Assembly (NCBI RefSeq): GCF_963924675.1
Contig: NC_089228.1
Span: forward strand, 95,392,394 to 95,456,393
DNA length: 64,000 nucleotides
Source: Phocoena phocoena
Taxonomy: Eukaryota > Chordata > Mammalia > Artiodactyla > Phocoenidae
Direction of reading: 5' to 3'
Part shown: piece after piece, positions 29,301 through 40,252 of the stretch
Numbering within the stretch: position 1 is the first letter of the stretch
Layout of the letters: the number at the start of each line of letters is the position of its first letter
Notes under the pieces: generated by a model
Told to the model about the DNA's origin: nothing
Seen by the model: only the letters and a program-made list of their open reading frames with translations
Databases searched by the model: none
Made by a program: the position numbers and the translations under genes

Positions 29301-31207
29301 CCTGAGCCCCCAGGCTCACTGGACGCAAGTAACTGTCTCTAAGACCCGAGTGTCTTTCTGGACGGTGAGAAAAACCTAACTCGAGGGGCCTGCCCGCCGC
29401 CTCCCATGGATCTGGGCAGATGAGGCGCGGAAGCTGGTGCCTTCGGGAAGCCAGGTGAGCTGGGGATTCTCTGCCTTCTCTTTCCAAAACCTGTGCCCTC
29501 GCTGAGAGAAGTGCTGTCTTCTGAAACCTGAACAATTCCACAGACGTTTTTAGCCCCTTCACATTTAAGCGTTAGGCTGGGAACCCCAGGTACCATGTGG
29601 CCCTGTAAGAAAGTTGTACAGAGATTCCTTCGGCAGGACCACGGATGCGTGCGAGGCACATCTGGGGGAGAAGTTTAAAAGGAGAAGAAAGCCCGTTCAC
29701 CAGATTTCTGGCTTTAGGAGCAAATGGACACCTTTTTGTTTCTCTTTCTGTCTAACGTAGACAATCTATAAGGGATCAGCTATCAAGTTGGGGCAGAAAG
29801 GGAGACACGCCGGCCAAATGCTTCCCCAACCAGGAAAATCATCTGAAAGAATTCTAACTCTGTTTCACGGCAAAGTAAACTTAGAAATTTTAAAGGCACC
29901 CCCTTCGTTAGGAACTTCCTAGAGATCTGGGAAATGGGTGAGGTCCCCTCAGGACTGAGGAAGGTCAAGGCTGAAAGGAACAGCCGCTGCGAGGCGAGGG
30001 CGTGGCCGAAGCCCTGAGCAGCGCGGCAGCATGCTGGTGGAGGCACAGGGCACGCAGGTGGGTGTCCTGGGGTACGGGTGCTGTGGGTCACAACACCGGC
30101 CCCCCCCATCACAGCCCTCGCCCGTGACATTCAACAGCAAACCATCTGGCGCTGACCCAGTCGCAAGGCCACGACGAGGAAGGCGAGAAAAGCAAAATCA
30201 AGAACACTTTTGTTTGGTCGAAGTGGAAATACCCAGCTACTCACGCAGGGGCCTCACGTGACCAGGGCGTGGGTGTGTGCGTGCGTGCGTGTGTGTGCAT
30301 CGCACAGAAGTTCTGTAAAACTCTGCGTAGCATGTATCTCTCTTTTCTGGAGCAAATCAGAAAGGGATAGACGTGTGGGGAGCAAGGGTCTGAAATTAAA
30401 CTAAAAGTATCTGTTGACCGTCTAGAGGGCAGTGTCGGTGAGAGTGCAGAGGTTTTAGTTTTCAACTGCTGAATATCTCCCCCCAGACTGTGGCACACTG
30501 GGTGGTGCCCGTGAGATGCTTGATTTCTTTCAGCATTTTAAAAATAGGTATTTTAAGCACCACATGGACTTTCTGTACCTAGGCAAATATCTCTGTGTCC
30601 TGAAGCATCGGCTTTTTCTGTCCACAGACACAGTGACAGTGAGTTTTGTTGAATGACAGCCTGGGCAGCTACACCGGCGGCCAGTTGTAGGAGCCTGAGA
30701 GGAGGCCAGGAAGGATTTCCCCTTGGAAATGCTCTCTTAGACGTTAGGTTTAATGCTCAGAGGGAGGGGGGATTTCATCCCCCGCAGCTGGCTGCAGTGG
30801 AAAGTCACACTTTCTGGTCTTCGTTTTCAAATGGCTACTTGCCCTATTTTAGCCATCAGTATCGTATTTGCAGTTTTTCAGCCAATCTGGGTTTAAAGGT
30901 GACCCCAACTCTCACTTACTAGTAAGTTCTCTCACTCAAACTTTTCAGCTTCTCTGACTTGGCAGCCCGCTAAAGGGCAGGTTCTCGCAGACCCTGAGGT
31001 CCTCACGAACCAAGTACATTCGAATTTGCTTTGCTCTGTGGGGATGCTCTCTCAGACGTTCAAACACGCAAGGGCGAAGCCTCCGCCACCAGAGAGGGTG
31101 TCGATCGCTTCCACACCAGCACACAGGAGAAACCCTGTGGCCTGCCATCAAACAATAACCAAAGCCACCACGAAACAGCAGCGCTTGCCACGGGCTCGGT
31201 CACTTAC
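26376..31207 (-). other. PHACTR1: PHACTR1 intron (4,832 bp)
   Basis: Has a CHR SINE (26468-26685) close to its 3' end and a GT-rich tract at about 30268-30300. The middle (27-31 kb) looks mostly unique and moderately GC-rich, with no repeat clearly recognised. The plus-strand 196-codon ORF at 28373-28963 has no recognisable family and is treated as chance. Confidence 0.85.
26468..26685 (-). mobile_element. CHR SINE 92 bp upstream of an RPEL exon
   Basis: A full copy in gene-sense orientation with a T-rich (plus) tail interrupted by g and cc. It is flanked by a perfect 17-bp duplication, ccaagcagctcagtttg, at 26451-26467 and 26686-26702. Its poly(A) end faces the exon ending at 26375. Confidence 0.95.
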
Positions 31208-31263
31208 GTTTCAAAATGTTCCTCTGCTCCAACTCCTCTGCAGTCGGCCTCTGGCTCAGTCTC
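31208..31263 (-). CDS. PHACTR1: PHACTR1 coding exon: second C-terminal RPEL repeat (56 bp)
   Basis: A small exon with acceptor cttccgcag|GAGACT and donor TTGAAAC|gtaagt. The leading G completes Arg, 18 codons encode RLSQRPTAEELEQRNILK, and the final C opens a Pro codon. It carries nearly the whole second RPEL motif (SQRPTAEELEQRNIL). The Asn of RNIL matches human Asn479, counted back from a 580-residue C-terminus; N479I is a reported epileptic-encephalopathy variant in people, and the residue here is the reference type. The length is not a multiple of three, so skipping would shift the frame before the PP1-binding tail. Oppositely oriented CHR SINEs lie on each side (32220-32436 and 26468-26685). 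Confidence 0.96.
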
Positions 31264-31949
31264 CTGCGGAAGAAATCCAGGAAAAGTTTTTGGACCATAT
31301 CATAGCCTCCTTGGGTCGTTAATCTCCCCGGCCGTCGCAGATACATGGGGCAGGGTCAGCGGCTGGAGGCCCTGTTCCATCCTGTGCTCTGAAAGACTGG
31401 CGCTCACCACCAATGCCTCCTGAGTTCCTCGTTTTCAACCCCAGGAAAGGCACCGACGTGATGTCACGTGGAGCCGAACCCCCTCCTCCATCGGCCCCTC
31501 CCCAGCCCTGCTCCTCCGGGCCTCCAGGCGCATGGACTCTTCTCACAGAAGTCCCTTTCTTTCGTGTGGCCTCCCAACTTCGGGAGCATGGCCTCTGCTT
31601 TTCTCCCCCCCGGCCCCGAGGCTAGAGCTTGCCTCTTGCCATGTTTGTGCAGACTCAGAACACAAAGAGGCTCACGGCCCCATGGAGACGGGAGAGAGCA
31701 CGTCTGTCTGCAGAGAACAATAGCTGCTCTTTTGGTCCCCACCCATCGCCACCAGAGCCTTATTAGACACAAGGTGGCAAATGAACAGGAACAGAAATGA
31801 CACTTGGTGCCGGCACGTAATTTAGCCACAACAAGTGAAACATCATAGCCAGGATGTGAACTTGCTATGACGCAACAGCAGGGGCCGGGGGCAGACAATG
31901 GGCAGGCACCAGGTAGGGACAGAAGTTGCCAGAGAATGGGAAGGACACT

Positions 31950-33027
31950 AAAGAGGAGACTACACGTTCTTAGAGATGCTTTTGCGGATCTGACTCCAAA
32001 GGCAAGGGAAACGAGCAAAAACGAGTGTGACTACATCGTACTAAAAAGCTTCTGCACAGCCAAGGAAATTATCTCAAAACAAAACGGCAACCTAGAGAAT
32101 GGGAGAAGATAACTGCAAACCATGTATCTGATACGGGGTTAAAATACAAAGTATATAAAGTGCTAACACAACTCAACAATAACAAAAAGCAAACAACCCG
32201 ATTAAGAAATGGGCAGAGGGGCTTCCCTGGTGGCGCAGTGGTTGGGAGTCCGCCTGCCGGTTGCAGGGGACATGGGTTCGTGCCCTGGTCCGGGAGGATC
32301 CCGCGTGCTGCGGAGCGGCTGGGCCCGTGAGCCATGGCCGCTGGGCCCGTGCATCCGGAGCCTGTGCTCCGCGATGGGAGAGGCCACAGCGGTGAGAGGC
32401 CCGCGTACCACAAAAAAAAAAAAAAAGAAAGAAAGAAAGAAATGGGCAGAGGATCTAAGTGTCCATCGACAGATGAATGGATAAAGAAGATGTGGCACAT
32501 ACATACAATGGAATATTACTCAGCCATAAAAAGAAATGAAATTGAGTTATTTGTAGTGAGGTGGATGGACCTAGAGTCTGTCATACAGAGTAAGTCAGAA
32601 AGAGAAAAACAAACACCGTATGCTAACATGTATATATGGAATCTTAAAAAAAAAAAAAAAAAAAGGTCATGAAGAACCTAGGGGCAGGACAGGAATAAAG
32701 ATGCAGACGTAGAGAATGGACTTGAGGACATGGGGAGGGGGAAGGGTAAGCTGGGACGAAGTGAGAGAGTGGCATGGACATATATACACTACCAAACGTA
32801 AAATAGATAGCTAGTGGGAAGCATCCACATAGCACAGGGAGATCAGCTCGGTGCTGTGTGACCACCTAGAGGGGTGGGATAGGGAGGGTGGAAGACACAA
32901 GAGGGAGGAGATATGGGGGTATATGTATATGCATATGTATAGCTGATTCACTTTGTTATAAAGCAGAAACTAACACACCATTGTAAAGCAATTACACTCC
33001 AATAAAGATGTTAAATAAATAAATAAA
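31950..33027 (+). mobile_element. L1 3' segment with nested SINE and internal deletion
   Basis: The order is: ORF2 C-terminal region (a frame with [19 protein letters not shown] residues), a CHR SINE, then a jump to gtgtccatcgacagatgaat and the L1 3' UTR, ending ccaataaagatgttaaataa. Compared with the copy at 45.3 kb, bases between two ctaa sites are missing at 32455-32458. The left boundary is uncertain. Confidence 0.75.
32220..32436 (+). mobile_element. CHR SINE nested in an L1
   Basis: A full copy, antisense to PHACTR1, with an A tail followed by (gaaa) repeats. It is flanked by a perfect 16-bp duplication, aagaaatgggcagagg, at 32204-32219 and 32437-32452. A variant of the same target sequence recurs at 33079-33095. 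Confidence 0.93.
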
Positions 33028-33047
33028 CATAATATGTTGCTTTACAA

Positions 33048-33920
33048 GAAAAAAGAAAAGGCTAAACAACAAAAACAAAAAGAAACTGGCAGAGGATCCG
33101 AATAGACATTTTTCCAAAGAAGACACACAGATGGCCAACAGGCACATGAGAAGATGCTCCACGTCACTAATTACCACGGAAATGTAAATCAAAACCACAA
33201 TGAGATAGCACTTCACACGTCAGAACGGCCATCATCAAAGAGACCACACAAAACAAATGTTGGCAAGCATGTGGAGGAAAGGGAGCCCTCGTGCACTGTT
33301 GGTGGGAATGTAAACTGGTGCAGCCACTATGGAGAACAGCACGGAGGTTCCTCAAAAAATTAAGACTAGAATTACCATAGGACCCAGCTATTCCACTTCT
33401 GGGTATTTATCTGAAGAAGAGGAAAACCCTCATTTGCAAATATATCTGCACCTCCATGTTCACTACACCATTATATACAATAGCTAAGATATGGAAGCAA
33501 CCTAAGGGTCCACTGATAGATAAAGAAGATGTGGTACATACACACAATGGAATATTACTCAGCCATGAAAAAGAACGAAATCTCGCCATTTGCAACAACA
33601 TGGATGGACCTTGAAGGTATTATTCTAAGTGAAATAAGTCACACATAGAAAAGACAAATCCCATATGATTTCACTCCTATTAGAATCTAAAAAGACCCCA
33701 AAGAAACGAACAAATACAATAAAACAGAAACAAACTCACAGAGATCAGATCAGTGGTTACCAGAGGGGAAGGGGACCTGGGGTGGTGGTGAAATGGGTGA
33801 AGGGGGTCACTGTATGGTGATGGATGGTAACTAGACTTGTGGTGGTGATCACATTGCAGTGTACATAGCTGTTGAATTATAATGCTGTAGACCTGAAACT
33901 TATATTAAAAAAAAAGAAAA
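33048..33920 (+). mobile_element. Older L1 3' end
   Basis: Reads ggcagaggatccgaatagac, ttggtgggaatgtaaactgg, aatggaatattactcagcca and a 3' UTR ending gtagacctgaaacttatat plus an A-rich tail. More diverged than the 45.3 kb copy. It may be the continuation of an L1 interrupted by the segment before it, or a separate tandem insertion. Confidence 0.75.
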
Positions 33921-35324
33921 AGAGGACCACATGCCCGGGTAAAGTTCCTGGAATGATCACACAACGGGCCTCAGCACCACAGAGATGTTTGTATTTCTGA
34001 GGCTCTTGAAAATTATTTAACAATTCTGCAGTTAATTACTCAGCGTTCTGCTTCCCCCATTGGGACGAGCATTGGGATGAGGTGTGTGTGAGACAAGAAA
34101 ACTGTGGAAGGAGTTTGAGGCCCCTCTGAGTCCTCCAATGGGACTAAGGGGTAAAAAAGAGTGCTGTCCTGGTAGCAGAGGCTACAGTCCCTCCCCAAAC
34201 AGTGGCAACTAGCGTGTACTGTTGGCAAGATGTTTACACCATGGACTCTGGAGACCCAGGGTGAAGATAAGAAGTCCACGGAGTCGCCAAGTGTAACTAT
34301 TTTAAACCCAGTGCTCACTGACAGCTGATTCTGTGATTCCCCAGTATCATCACCACTTAGGCTGTAGACAGGGAATGGGCCTCCATGCCAGAGAAAGGAG
34401 TTTTGATCAGATAGCTGTCTGCAAACCCCATAGCGCCCTGGAAACTGCTGGAAATGGTATTCCACAGTGCTTTTAAGTCTGTAAGAACATTTTCACGTCT
34501 ATTCTTCATTTTCTTCTCAAAACAGCCCATGAAGGGATTACTTATCCACACTGATAAGGGCCCTCTGGGTATCTGGAAATTCACAACGCTGGAGGTTCCA
34601 AATTTGGACTCCGCAGTCCTCCTGTCCTTTCTAAAACAGCATTCTCAGACTGTAGGAAGAAACTTGAGATTACACAGCTGGGCAAGCTGGTGTCATAGGT
34701 CTGGAATGCAACTCCTGACTCCACTTAGAATGAGTTCCTTAGAGGCTCTGCCTCACCTTTCAATTTATTTTCCCTGAGAAAACTGGTTTCTTTGGTAGGG
34801 ATGCACAGCCACCTTTCTGGGACCATTTAGTAAAACCCATGTTTTTACATGAAGCTTGGGTTTGGGGGCCGTATGTTTTGAAGAAGCCCTCCAGATTCAA
34901 GGTGGAGCTTGCATCTCAGAAGGGGGACGGGGGGCAGTGTTTTGGAATCTTATGCCCTGAAGTGTCTGCAGAAGGCGCCCTCACTGGCTTGTGCTAAGTA
35001 GCCCGTGGGTCCCACGACCAGACGCGCTGCCGGGTTCTATTCTGGCCTTTTTCTGTTTTTGTTTTTCTTATGCGACATGTTTGAAGGGGACAAAACAATG
35101 AGTGACTGAAATCTAACCAGAGAAAATTCTGCTATTAACTAGGCAGCCTTATCATTAAACACACATGATTTCAAATGAGGCCTTCTATTTACGTTTCACT
35201 TCTCTTGAAAGGGTCTGAGAACATCCAGGCTAATCACAGATATAAAATGTAGCTAAGCCCTCCCGAAGGGCACGTATTATAACTAGTTGTTTTGACTTTG
35301 AAAATGAGATTCGGTAGGAAAGTG

Positions 35325-35460
35325 ATATTGTGGCTTAATGACAAAGTGCTAAACCGCTCAGGAGTTAGGGGACCTGGGTTCCACTCCTGGCTCTGCCCTG
35401 AACCCACCTGGACAAGGTATTGGACCCGCTCAGCCCTATGTTCTTTTCTCTGCAAATAAC
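35325..35460 (+). repeat. MIR SINE
   Basis: gtggcttaatgacaaagtgc, acctgggttccactcctggc and tctgcaaataac are in MIR order. A second, oppositely oriented MIR follows. Confidence 0.65.
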
Positions 35461-35464
35461 AGGA

Positions 35465-35716
35465 GTAATTGAATAAGCTAATGCTGATTTAATGCCTAAG
35501 AAGTACAGGCGTGGTTCTGAGAACTGCACGTATATTAATTCATTTAATCTTCAGGTCAGCCCCTTGAGGTAGTACTGTCAGCATCTCCACTGCACAAAGG
35601 GGAAAAGGGAGGCACAGGAAGTTGCATACCTTGCCCCGGGTCACAGAACTAGCACAGGGCAGAGCCAAGACTTAAAGCCAGGCACCCGGGCTCTACAGTC
35701 TCCACACGCTTAACCA
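35465..35716 (-). repeat. MIR SINE
   Basis: attcatttaatcttcaggtc, aaaaagg-type gaggcacaggaag and gggtcacagaactagcac match an almost complete MIR read on the minus strand. It abuts the MLT1 LTR. Confidence 0.7.
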
Positions 35717-35717
35717 G

Positions 35718-36156
35718 TGTATTAGTTCCCTATTGCTGCTGTAACAAAGTACCACAGATATAGTGATTTAAAACGACACAAATTTATTATGTTACAGTTC
35801 TGGAGGTCGGAAGTTTGGAATGCGTGTCTGTGGGCTAAAACCAAGGAGTCAACAGAGCTGCACCCCTTCTGGAGGAAGGGAAGAATCTATTCACTTGCCT
35901 TCTTCAGCTTCCAGAAGTGCCCTGCCTTCCCTGTGCCTCTTCCAAGCCCACAGCGTCGTATTTTCCAATCTCAGACTGACTGCAACCGTTCTTGTGATAA
36001 CACTGGACCCACCCAGATAATCCAGGATAATCTGTTCAACTCAAGATTCTTAACCACAGCCTCAAAGTCTCTTTTGCTATGAAAGGTTATAGGCTCCTAG
36101 GTTTGGGGATTAGGTCATGGGTGTCTTTGGGAGGGGGAGATATTCTGTCTACCACA
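35718..36156 (-). mobile_element. MLT1-type solo LTR (ERVL-MaLR)
   Basis: The reverse complement starts TGTGGTAGACAGAATATCT and ends CAATAGGGAACTAATACA, with a central AATAAATTTGTGT poly(A) region. It is a full ~440-bp LTR with TG...CA ends, flanked by accag (35713-35717) and accat (36157-36161), a degraded 5-bp duplication. No internal retroviral sequence adjoins it. This is an old non-coding remnant. Confidence 0.8.
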
Positions 36157-36884
36157 ACCATAATACCCTACGAGTCAGAAATTGCAAACTGATGTCCGGT
36201 GGGTTGCATTTAACTCTGCAAGTTCTTCTCCTTGCTCAGAGGTTACAGTTTTTTCCCCCCGAATGCCTTTAGAGAGGGCATGTTTGTTCTAGTTAGCCCA
36301 GTCCCCAACTCTCGCTCAGATAATACCTGTCCTGCTTTCTTCCTTTCCAATCATTCCTGGACCTGAGTTTGAGACCCCTGGATAAGATCATCAAGTCATA
36401 AGAATCCTGACTTTTGTTTTCCTTCTTTCATCCACCAATCTACCCAACGCTGACTAAGAACCTCACTGAGGACTGAGCACTGATAGCTCTTAGGAACTCA
36501 AAGCCTAGAGGTGCACGTTAGTGATGAAAATTTGCAGGTTAAAACTGGAGCCATACTTTTCAGGAGCTAGACTACAACAGAATACCCTCAAAACGGCCAG
36601 CAACTTGGACATGATTTAGACTCTCATGGCAGTTTAGAAGACGTTACAGACTCTCTCAGTGTCTCAGCTTGGCTACCAAGAGGGTCAGCCAAAAACAGAT
36701 CAGCAGATGTGTGCGAGGGGGGCTGGGCGCTAGGCAAAATTGTGAAGGGGATCGTGTTTTTGTCAGGGTTCTGTCTCCTGGACCCTTCCCTTCTCAGGTT
36801 CTTGGAATTACATCATCACTCTTTCTATGTCATTCCTGTCAAGACCGGTTCTTAAAACAGATGCTATATACTTAACCACATTCA

Positions 36885-37040
36885 AATGTAAGTTCGTTCA
36901 TTCGTTTCACAAATTATTGAGTGCCAGCTCTGTGCTGGGCATCGGGGTCCAGTGATGAGCAGAAACAGATCAAGGTCCTGCCCTTCTGGAACTTACGAGA
37001 CTGGAAGGGGCGGGGAGAGGCAGTCACTAATCACAGTGAC
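36885..37040 (+). repeat. L2 or MIR-like fragment
   Basis: gttcattcgtttcacaaatt, attgagtgccagctctgtgc and caaggtcctgcccttctgga follow the typical L2 3' layout. Confidence 0.6.
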
Positions 37041-37059
37041 AGGGGATAAGTTAGGAGTT

Positions 37060-37258
37060 TGGGATTAAGATATGCACAGTACTATACACAAAACAGATAA
37101 CCAACAGGGGCCTACGGTACAGCACAGGGAACTATACCCAACATCTTGTAATAACCTACAACGGGAAAGGATCTAAAAAAAGAATATATATGTATATAAC
37201 GGAATCATTTTGCTGTGTACCTGAAACTAACACAATATTGTAATTCAACTATATTTCA
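37060..37258 (+). mobile_element. L1 3' end, plus orientation (left arm of inverted pair)
   Basis: gtacagcacagggaactata, cttgtaataacctacaacgg and tacctgaaactaacacaata are L1 3' UTR landmarks ending at gtaattcaactatattt. It hosts the opposite-strand insertion that follows; the duplicated site begins at 37244. Confidence 0.8.
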
Positions 37259-37459
37259 TTTTTAAATGTTTTAGTTTATATTGGAGTATAGTTGACTTAC
37301 AATGCTGTGTTAGTTTCAATGTTAGTTGGTACAGCAAAGTGGTTCAGTTATCCATATATACATATCTATTCTTTCTCAGATTCTTTTCCCATATAGGTTA
37401 TTACAGAATATTGAGTAGAGTTCCCTGTGCTATACGGTAAGCCCTTGTTGATTATCTAT
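37259..37459 (-). mobile_element. L1 3' end, minus orientation, inserted into the previous L1
   Basis: Reverse complement of an L1 3' UTR (plus-strand landmarks tggagtatagttgacttaca, ggtacagcaaagtggttcag, agagttccctgtgctatacg). It is flanked by a perfect 15-bp duplication, ttcaactatatttca, at 37244-37258 and 37460-37474. With the host fragment it forms a long inverted repeat. Confidence 0.88.
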
Positions 37460-39280
37460 TTCAACTATATTTCAATAAAAAGTTTAAAAATTACCAAAAA
37501 AAATCACAGTCATAGAAAGAAGTATAAAACTCTAGTAAGAGGTTCCATGGTGAGGCATCTGGGGTAGTGATACTGGGACCTGACAAAATTAGGAGGTCAG
37601 GCTGCCCAGAGGAAGTGATACTGTGTCTGTGTTCAGATCTGGAGGATGGAGGAAGCCAGGTTGCTGGAATGGACAAAGCAAGGGGAAGAAGGATGGTGGG
37701 AAACAAGCCAGGAGCCAGGCCATGTGCCCACGGAGGCTATGTTAAGGAGTCTGATCTCCCAAGGGGCAATGTGAAGCCGCTGAAGAGTTTACATTTAAGG
37801 GTAGGAGAGGGGAGGGACAAACGAACATTTCAGGTTTACAACAGGTCACATTGTCCGTTGTACAGAGAATGGGTTGGGAGACACGAGAGGCAGTTTGAAT
37901 AGGAGCCTCGGAGGCTACTGCACACCTGGTAGAGGATGACGGACACCTGCGCTAGGCTATGATGGTCGATGTGCAAGTTCTCAGGGAGTCCAGCTGACAG
38001 ACCATGGAGACACAGCGTCTACGGACAGAGGGGGAAGGAGGAGGTATACTGGATATCTCTTAGGTTCCATAACTTACGCAGCTGGACGGATGGTTATATG
38101 CTACTCACCCAGAAGGCAGGAAACACTGGAAGGGAACCGGGGCATTTGGGGGGAGGGTGGAAGGGACCCACGAGTCTGAGTTTAGATCTGTTGAGTCAGA
38201 GTGATTGTGCAACGTCAAAGTGGATGCATCCAGTAGGCAGCTGGATATACAGAGCTCCGTGGAGAGGAGATGGCTAGGCCAGTGATAGAAATCTGTGGCT
38301 AGTTTGCAAATAGATAATATTTGAAGTCAGGGATACAGAGAGAGCACAGAGGAGAAGAGGAGAGGGCTTAGGATGGAGCCTTACAAAATTCCAATATTTA
38401 ATTCTCAGACTAAGGAAGACACACCTGCCAGGGAGTTAGAGGAGGGGCAGGGCACGGAGACAGGATGAAAATTAGAACATGGCATCCTGGAGGCAGAGGT
38501 AGATGTGTGCGGCCAATGAAGTGGGCAGATGAGGCCTGGAAAGACTGCCCACTGGGTTTAGCACCGGGGACGTTCTTAGCGAGCTCGCCTAGAACTCTTT
38601 CAGGGGGTGGTGGGGACAGACGCCAGGCTGGAGTGGGTTGAGAACAGAGGTGAGAAAATGGACACAACAAGTATGAAGGACTCCTCTGTGAAACCTGGTT
38701 TTGAAGGGACCAGAGAGTTGGAGGTGAAGGAGGCTCAGGTGAGGTTTATAGTTTTTTAATGGGAGGAGACTGACATGTTTAACAGAAAGAACCCAGATTA
38801 AGTGGTGGTGGTGCCGGTGAGAAGCTAAATATATAATGAGGGCGGAGGCTCCGTGGACAGTGCAGGAGTCCTGAGAAGGCAGGAGGGGTTGGGGTTTTAG
38901 GAGAAAAAAAAAAAAAAGATAAGAGAAGACCTTATCTTTCAACTGGAGGAGGGACAGCCCTTCACCGTGACAGGAGGCTGCAGGAGAAAGTGCGCTGTAT
39001 GGAGGTTTGTATGTTTGGTACTGGAAGAAAAAAGGGTGTTCCCAACTGATGGCTTTTACTTATTCTTTCAAGTTGGACTGTAATAAAGATGACTTACATT
39101 AGTTTACAATATTACCTTTCCTTGAGGGATTTGTCTTTGAACAGAGCCAAGTTCACGAAGCAAACGGATAAAGCTCTAGCTTCAGTCATCAGAATTTCAG
39201 GGGCACGCCCGGGGCAGCCTGCCATCTTCACCAGGTGAAGCAGCCATCTGCTTGGTTCCTTTTGTTTGTTTGTTTTTTTG

Positions 39281-39320
39281 TTTTTGCGTTACGCGGGCCT
39301 CTCACTGTTGTGGCCTCTCT
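39281..39320 (-). mobile_element. Severely truncated CHR SINE
   Basis: Only the last ~36 bp of the SINE remain (gcgttacgcgggcctctcac and tgttgtggcctctc) after a T-rich tail that starts near 39260. Sequence then changes abruptly to ccctgcacccgcg. No target duplication found. Confidence 0.75.
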
Positions 39321-39690
39321 CCCTGCACCCGCGTTTCGCCAAATGACAAACAGCCATAACAACAATCTGAGAGAACTGCATGAGAAGAAGATGTGAAAGT
39401 CCCCTTTAAAGTTAAGTATAAAGCATGAAATACTATTTCTGGTAACTTGAAAAAAGGTCTCTCACCTCAACTAGCTCAACAGGTTACTCCTAAGAGGGAA
39501 ATGGTTTTGGCTTTATTCACTGGAGGCTGTGGCCCCAGCGTGAAGCCCCGTGGCAAAGATAAAATATTGTAAGGAATAAAATCAGAAAAAACATTGGAAT
39601 AATGCTGGTCGTGTTGAGATGAAATCAGTTTGGGGAAAACAATGGAACTATGTGTGTTGCATAGCATCAAACTAAAAAAAAACAAACAGC

Positions 39691-39911
39691 GGGGCTTCCT
39701 TGGTGGCGCAGTGGTTGAGAGTCCGCCTGCCGATGCAGGGGACGCGGGTTCGTGCCCCGGTCCGGGAAGATCCCACATGCCGCGGAGCGGCTGGGCCCGT
39801 GAGCCATGGCCGCTGAGCCTGCGCGTCTGGAGCCTGTGCTCCGCAACGGGAGAGGCCACAACAGTGAGAGGCCCGTGTACCGCAAAAAAAAAAAAAAAAA
39901 AAAAAAAAAAA
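39691..39911 (+). mobile_element. CHR SINE with 28-base A tail
   Basis: A full copy: 5' ggggcttccttggtggcgca, B box in ggttcgtgccccggtccgg, tail A at 39884-39911. The long, nearly pure tail suggests a recent insertion. No clear target duplication beyond A-rich flanks. Confidence 0.92.
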
Positions 39912-40078
39912 GATTAAGAGTGAGGCAAAACAAGTGCATCAGTACAGCCCCTAAGCACCACACACCTCACTGGTCAAGTGGGAACAAAAAATATCCTCAA
40001 GTTGTCAACTTCAAGCTCATCCTTGGTCCTCTTCCTATAGCGTTTTGTCTGTTCTCCTGATCTCTGCCGTTTCTGAGT

Positions 40079-40252
40079 CAGTGGTTCTCAACCTTGTAGC
40101 ACATTAGAATAACCTATATTGCCTTAAAAAAGACCGATGGCTGGGCCACGCTCTGGACCAATTAAATCAGAATATCTGAGGGTAAAGCACTGTTAATATA
40201 CTTTTTAAAGCTTCCTAGGTCATTTTTCAGCAGTAGCTGGGAACTCCTTAAC
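40079..40252 (+). repeat. hAT-Charlie type fossil (MER20/MER5-like)
   Basis: Begins cagtggttctcaaccttgta, then acattagaataacctatatt and gctgggccacgctctggacc. Subfamily not resolved. Confidence 0.6.

Noticed and set aside
31464..32018. 184-codon minus-strand ORF next to the RPEL2 exon, considered as an alternative PHACTR1 exon
   Set aside because: Its frame does not continue through a usable donor into the exon at 31263, its residues resemble nothing in PHACTR1, and its far end lies in L1 sequence.
32334..32672. 112-codon plus-strand ORF joining SINE-derived residues to an L1 ORF2-like stretch ([18 protein letters not shown])
   Set aside because: The frame simply reads through a CHR SINE tail into L1 sequence. 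It is a chance fusion with no start context or supporting signals.
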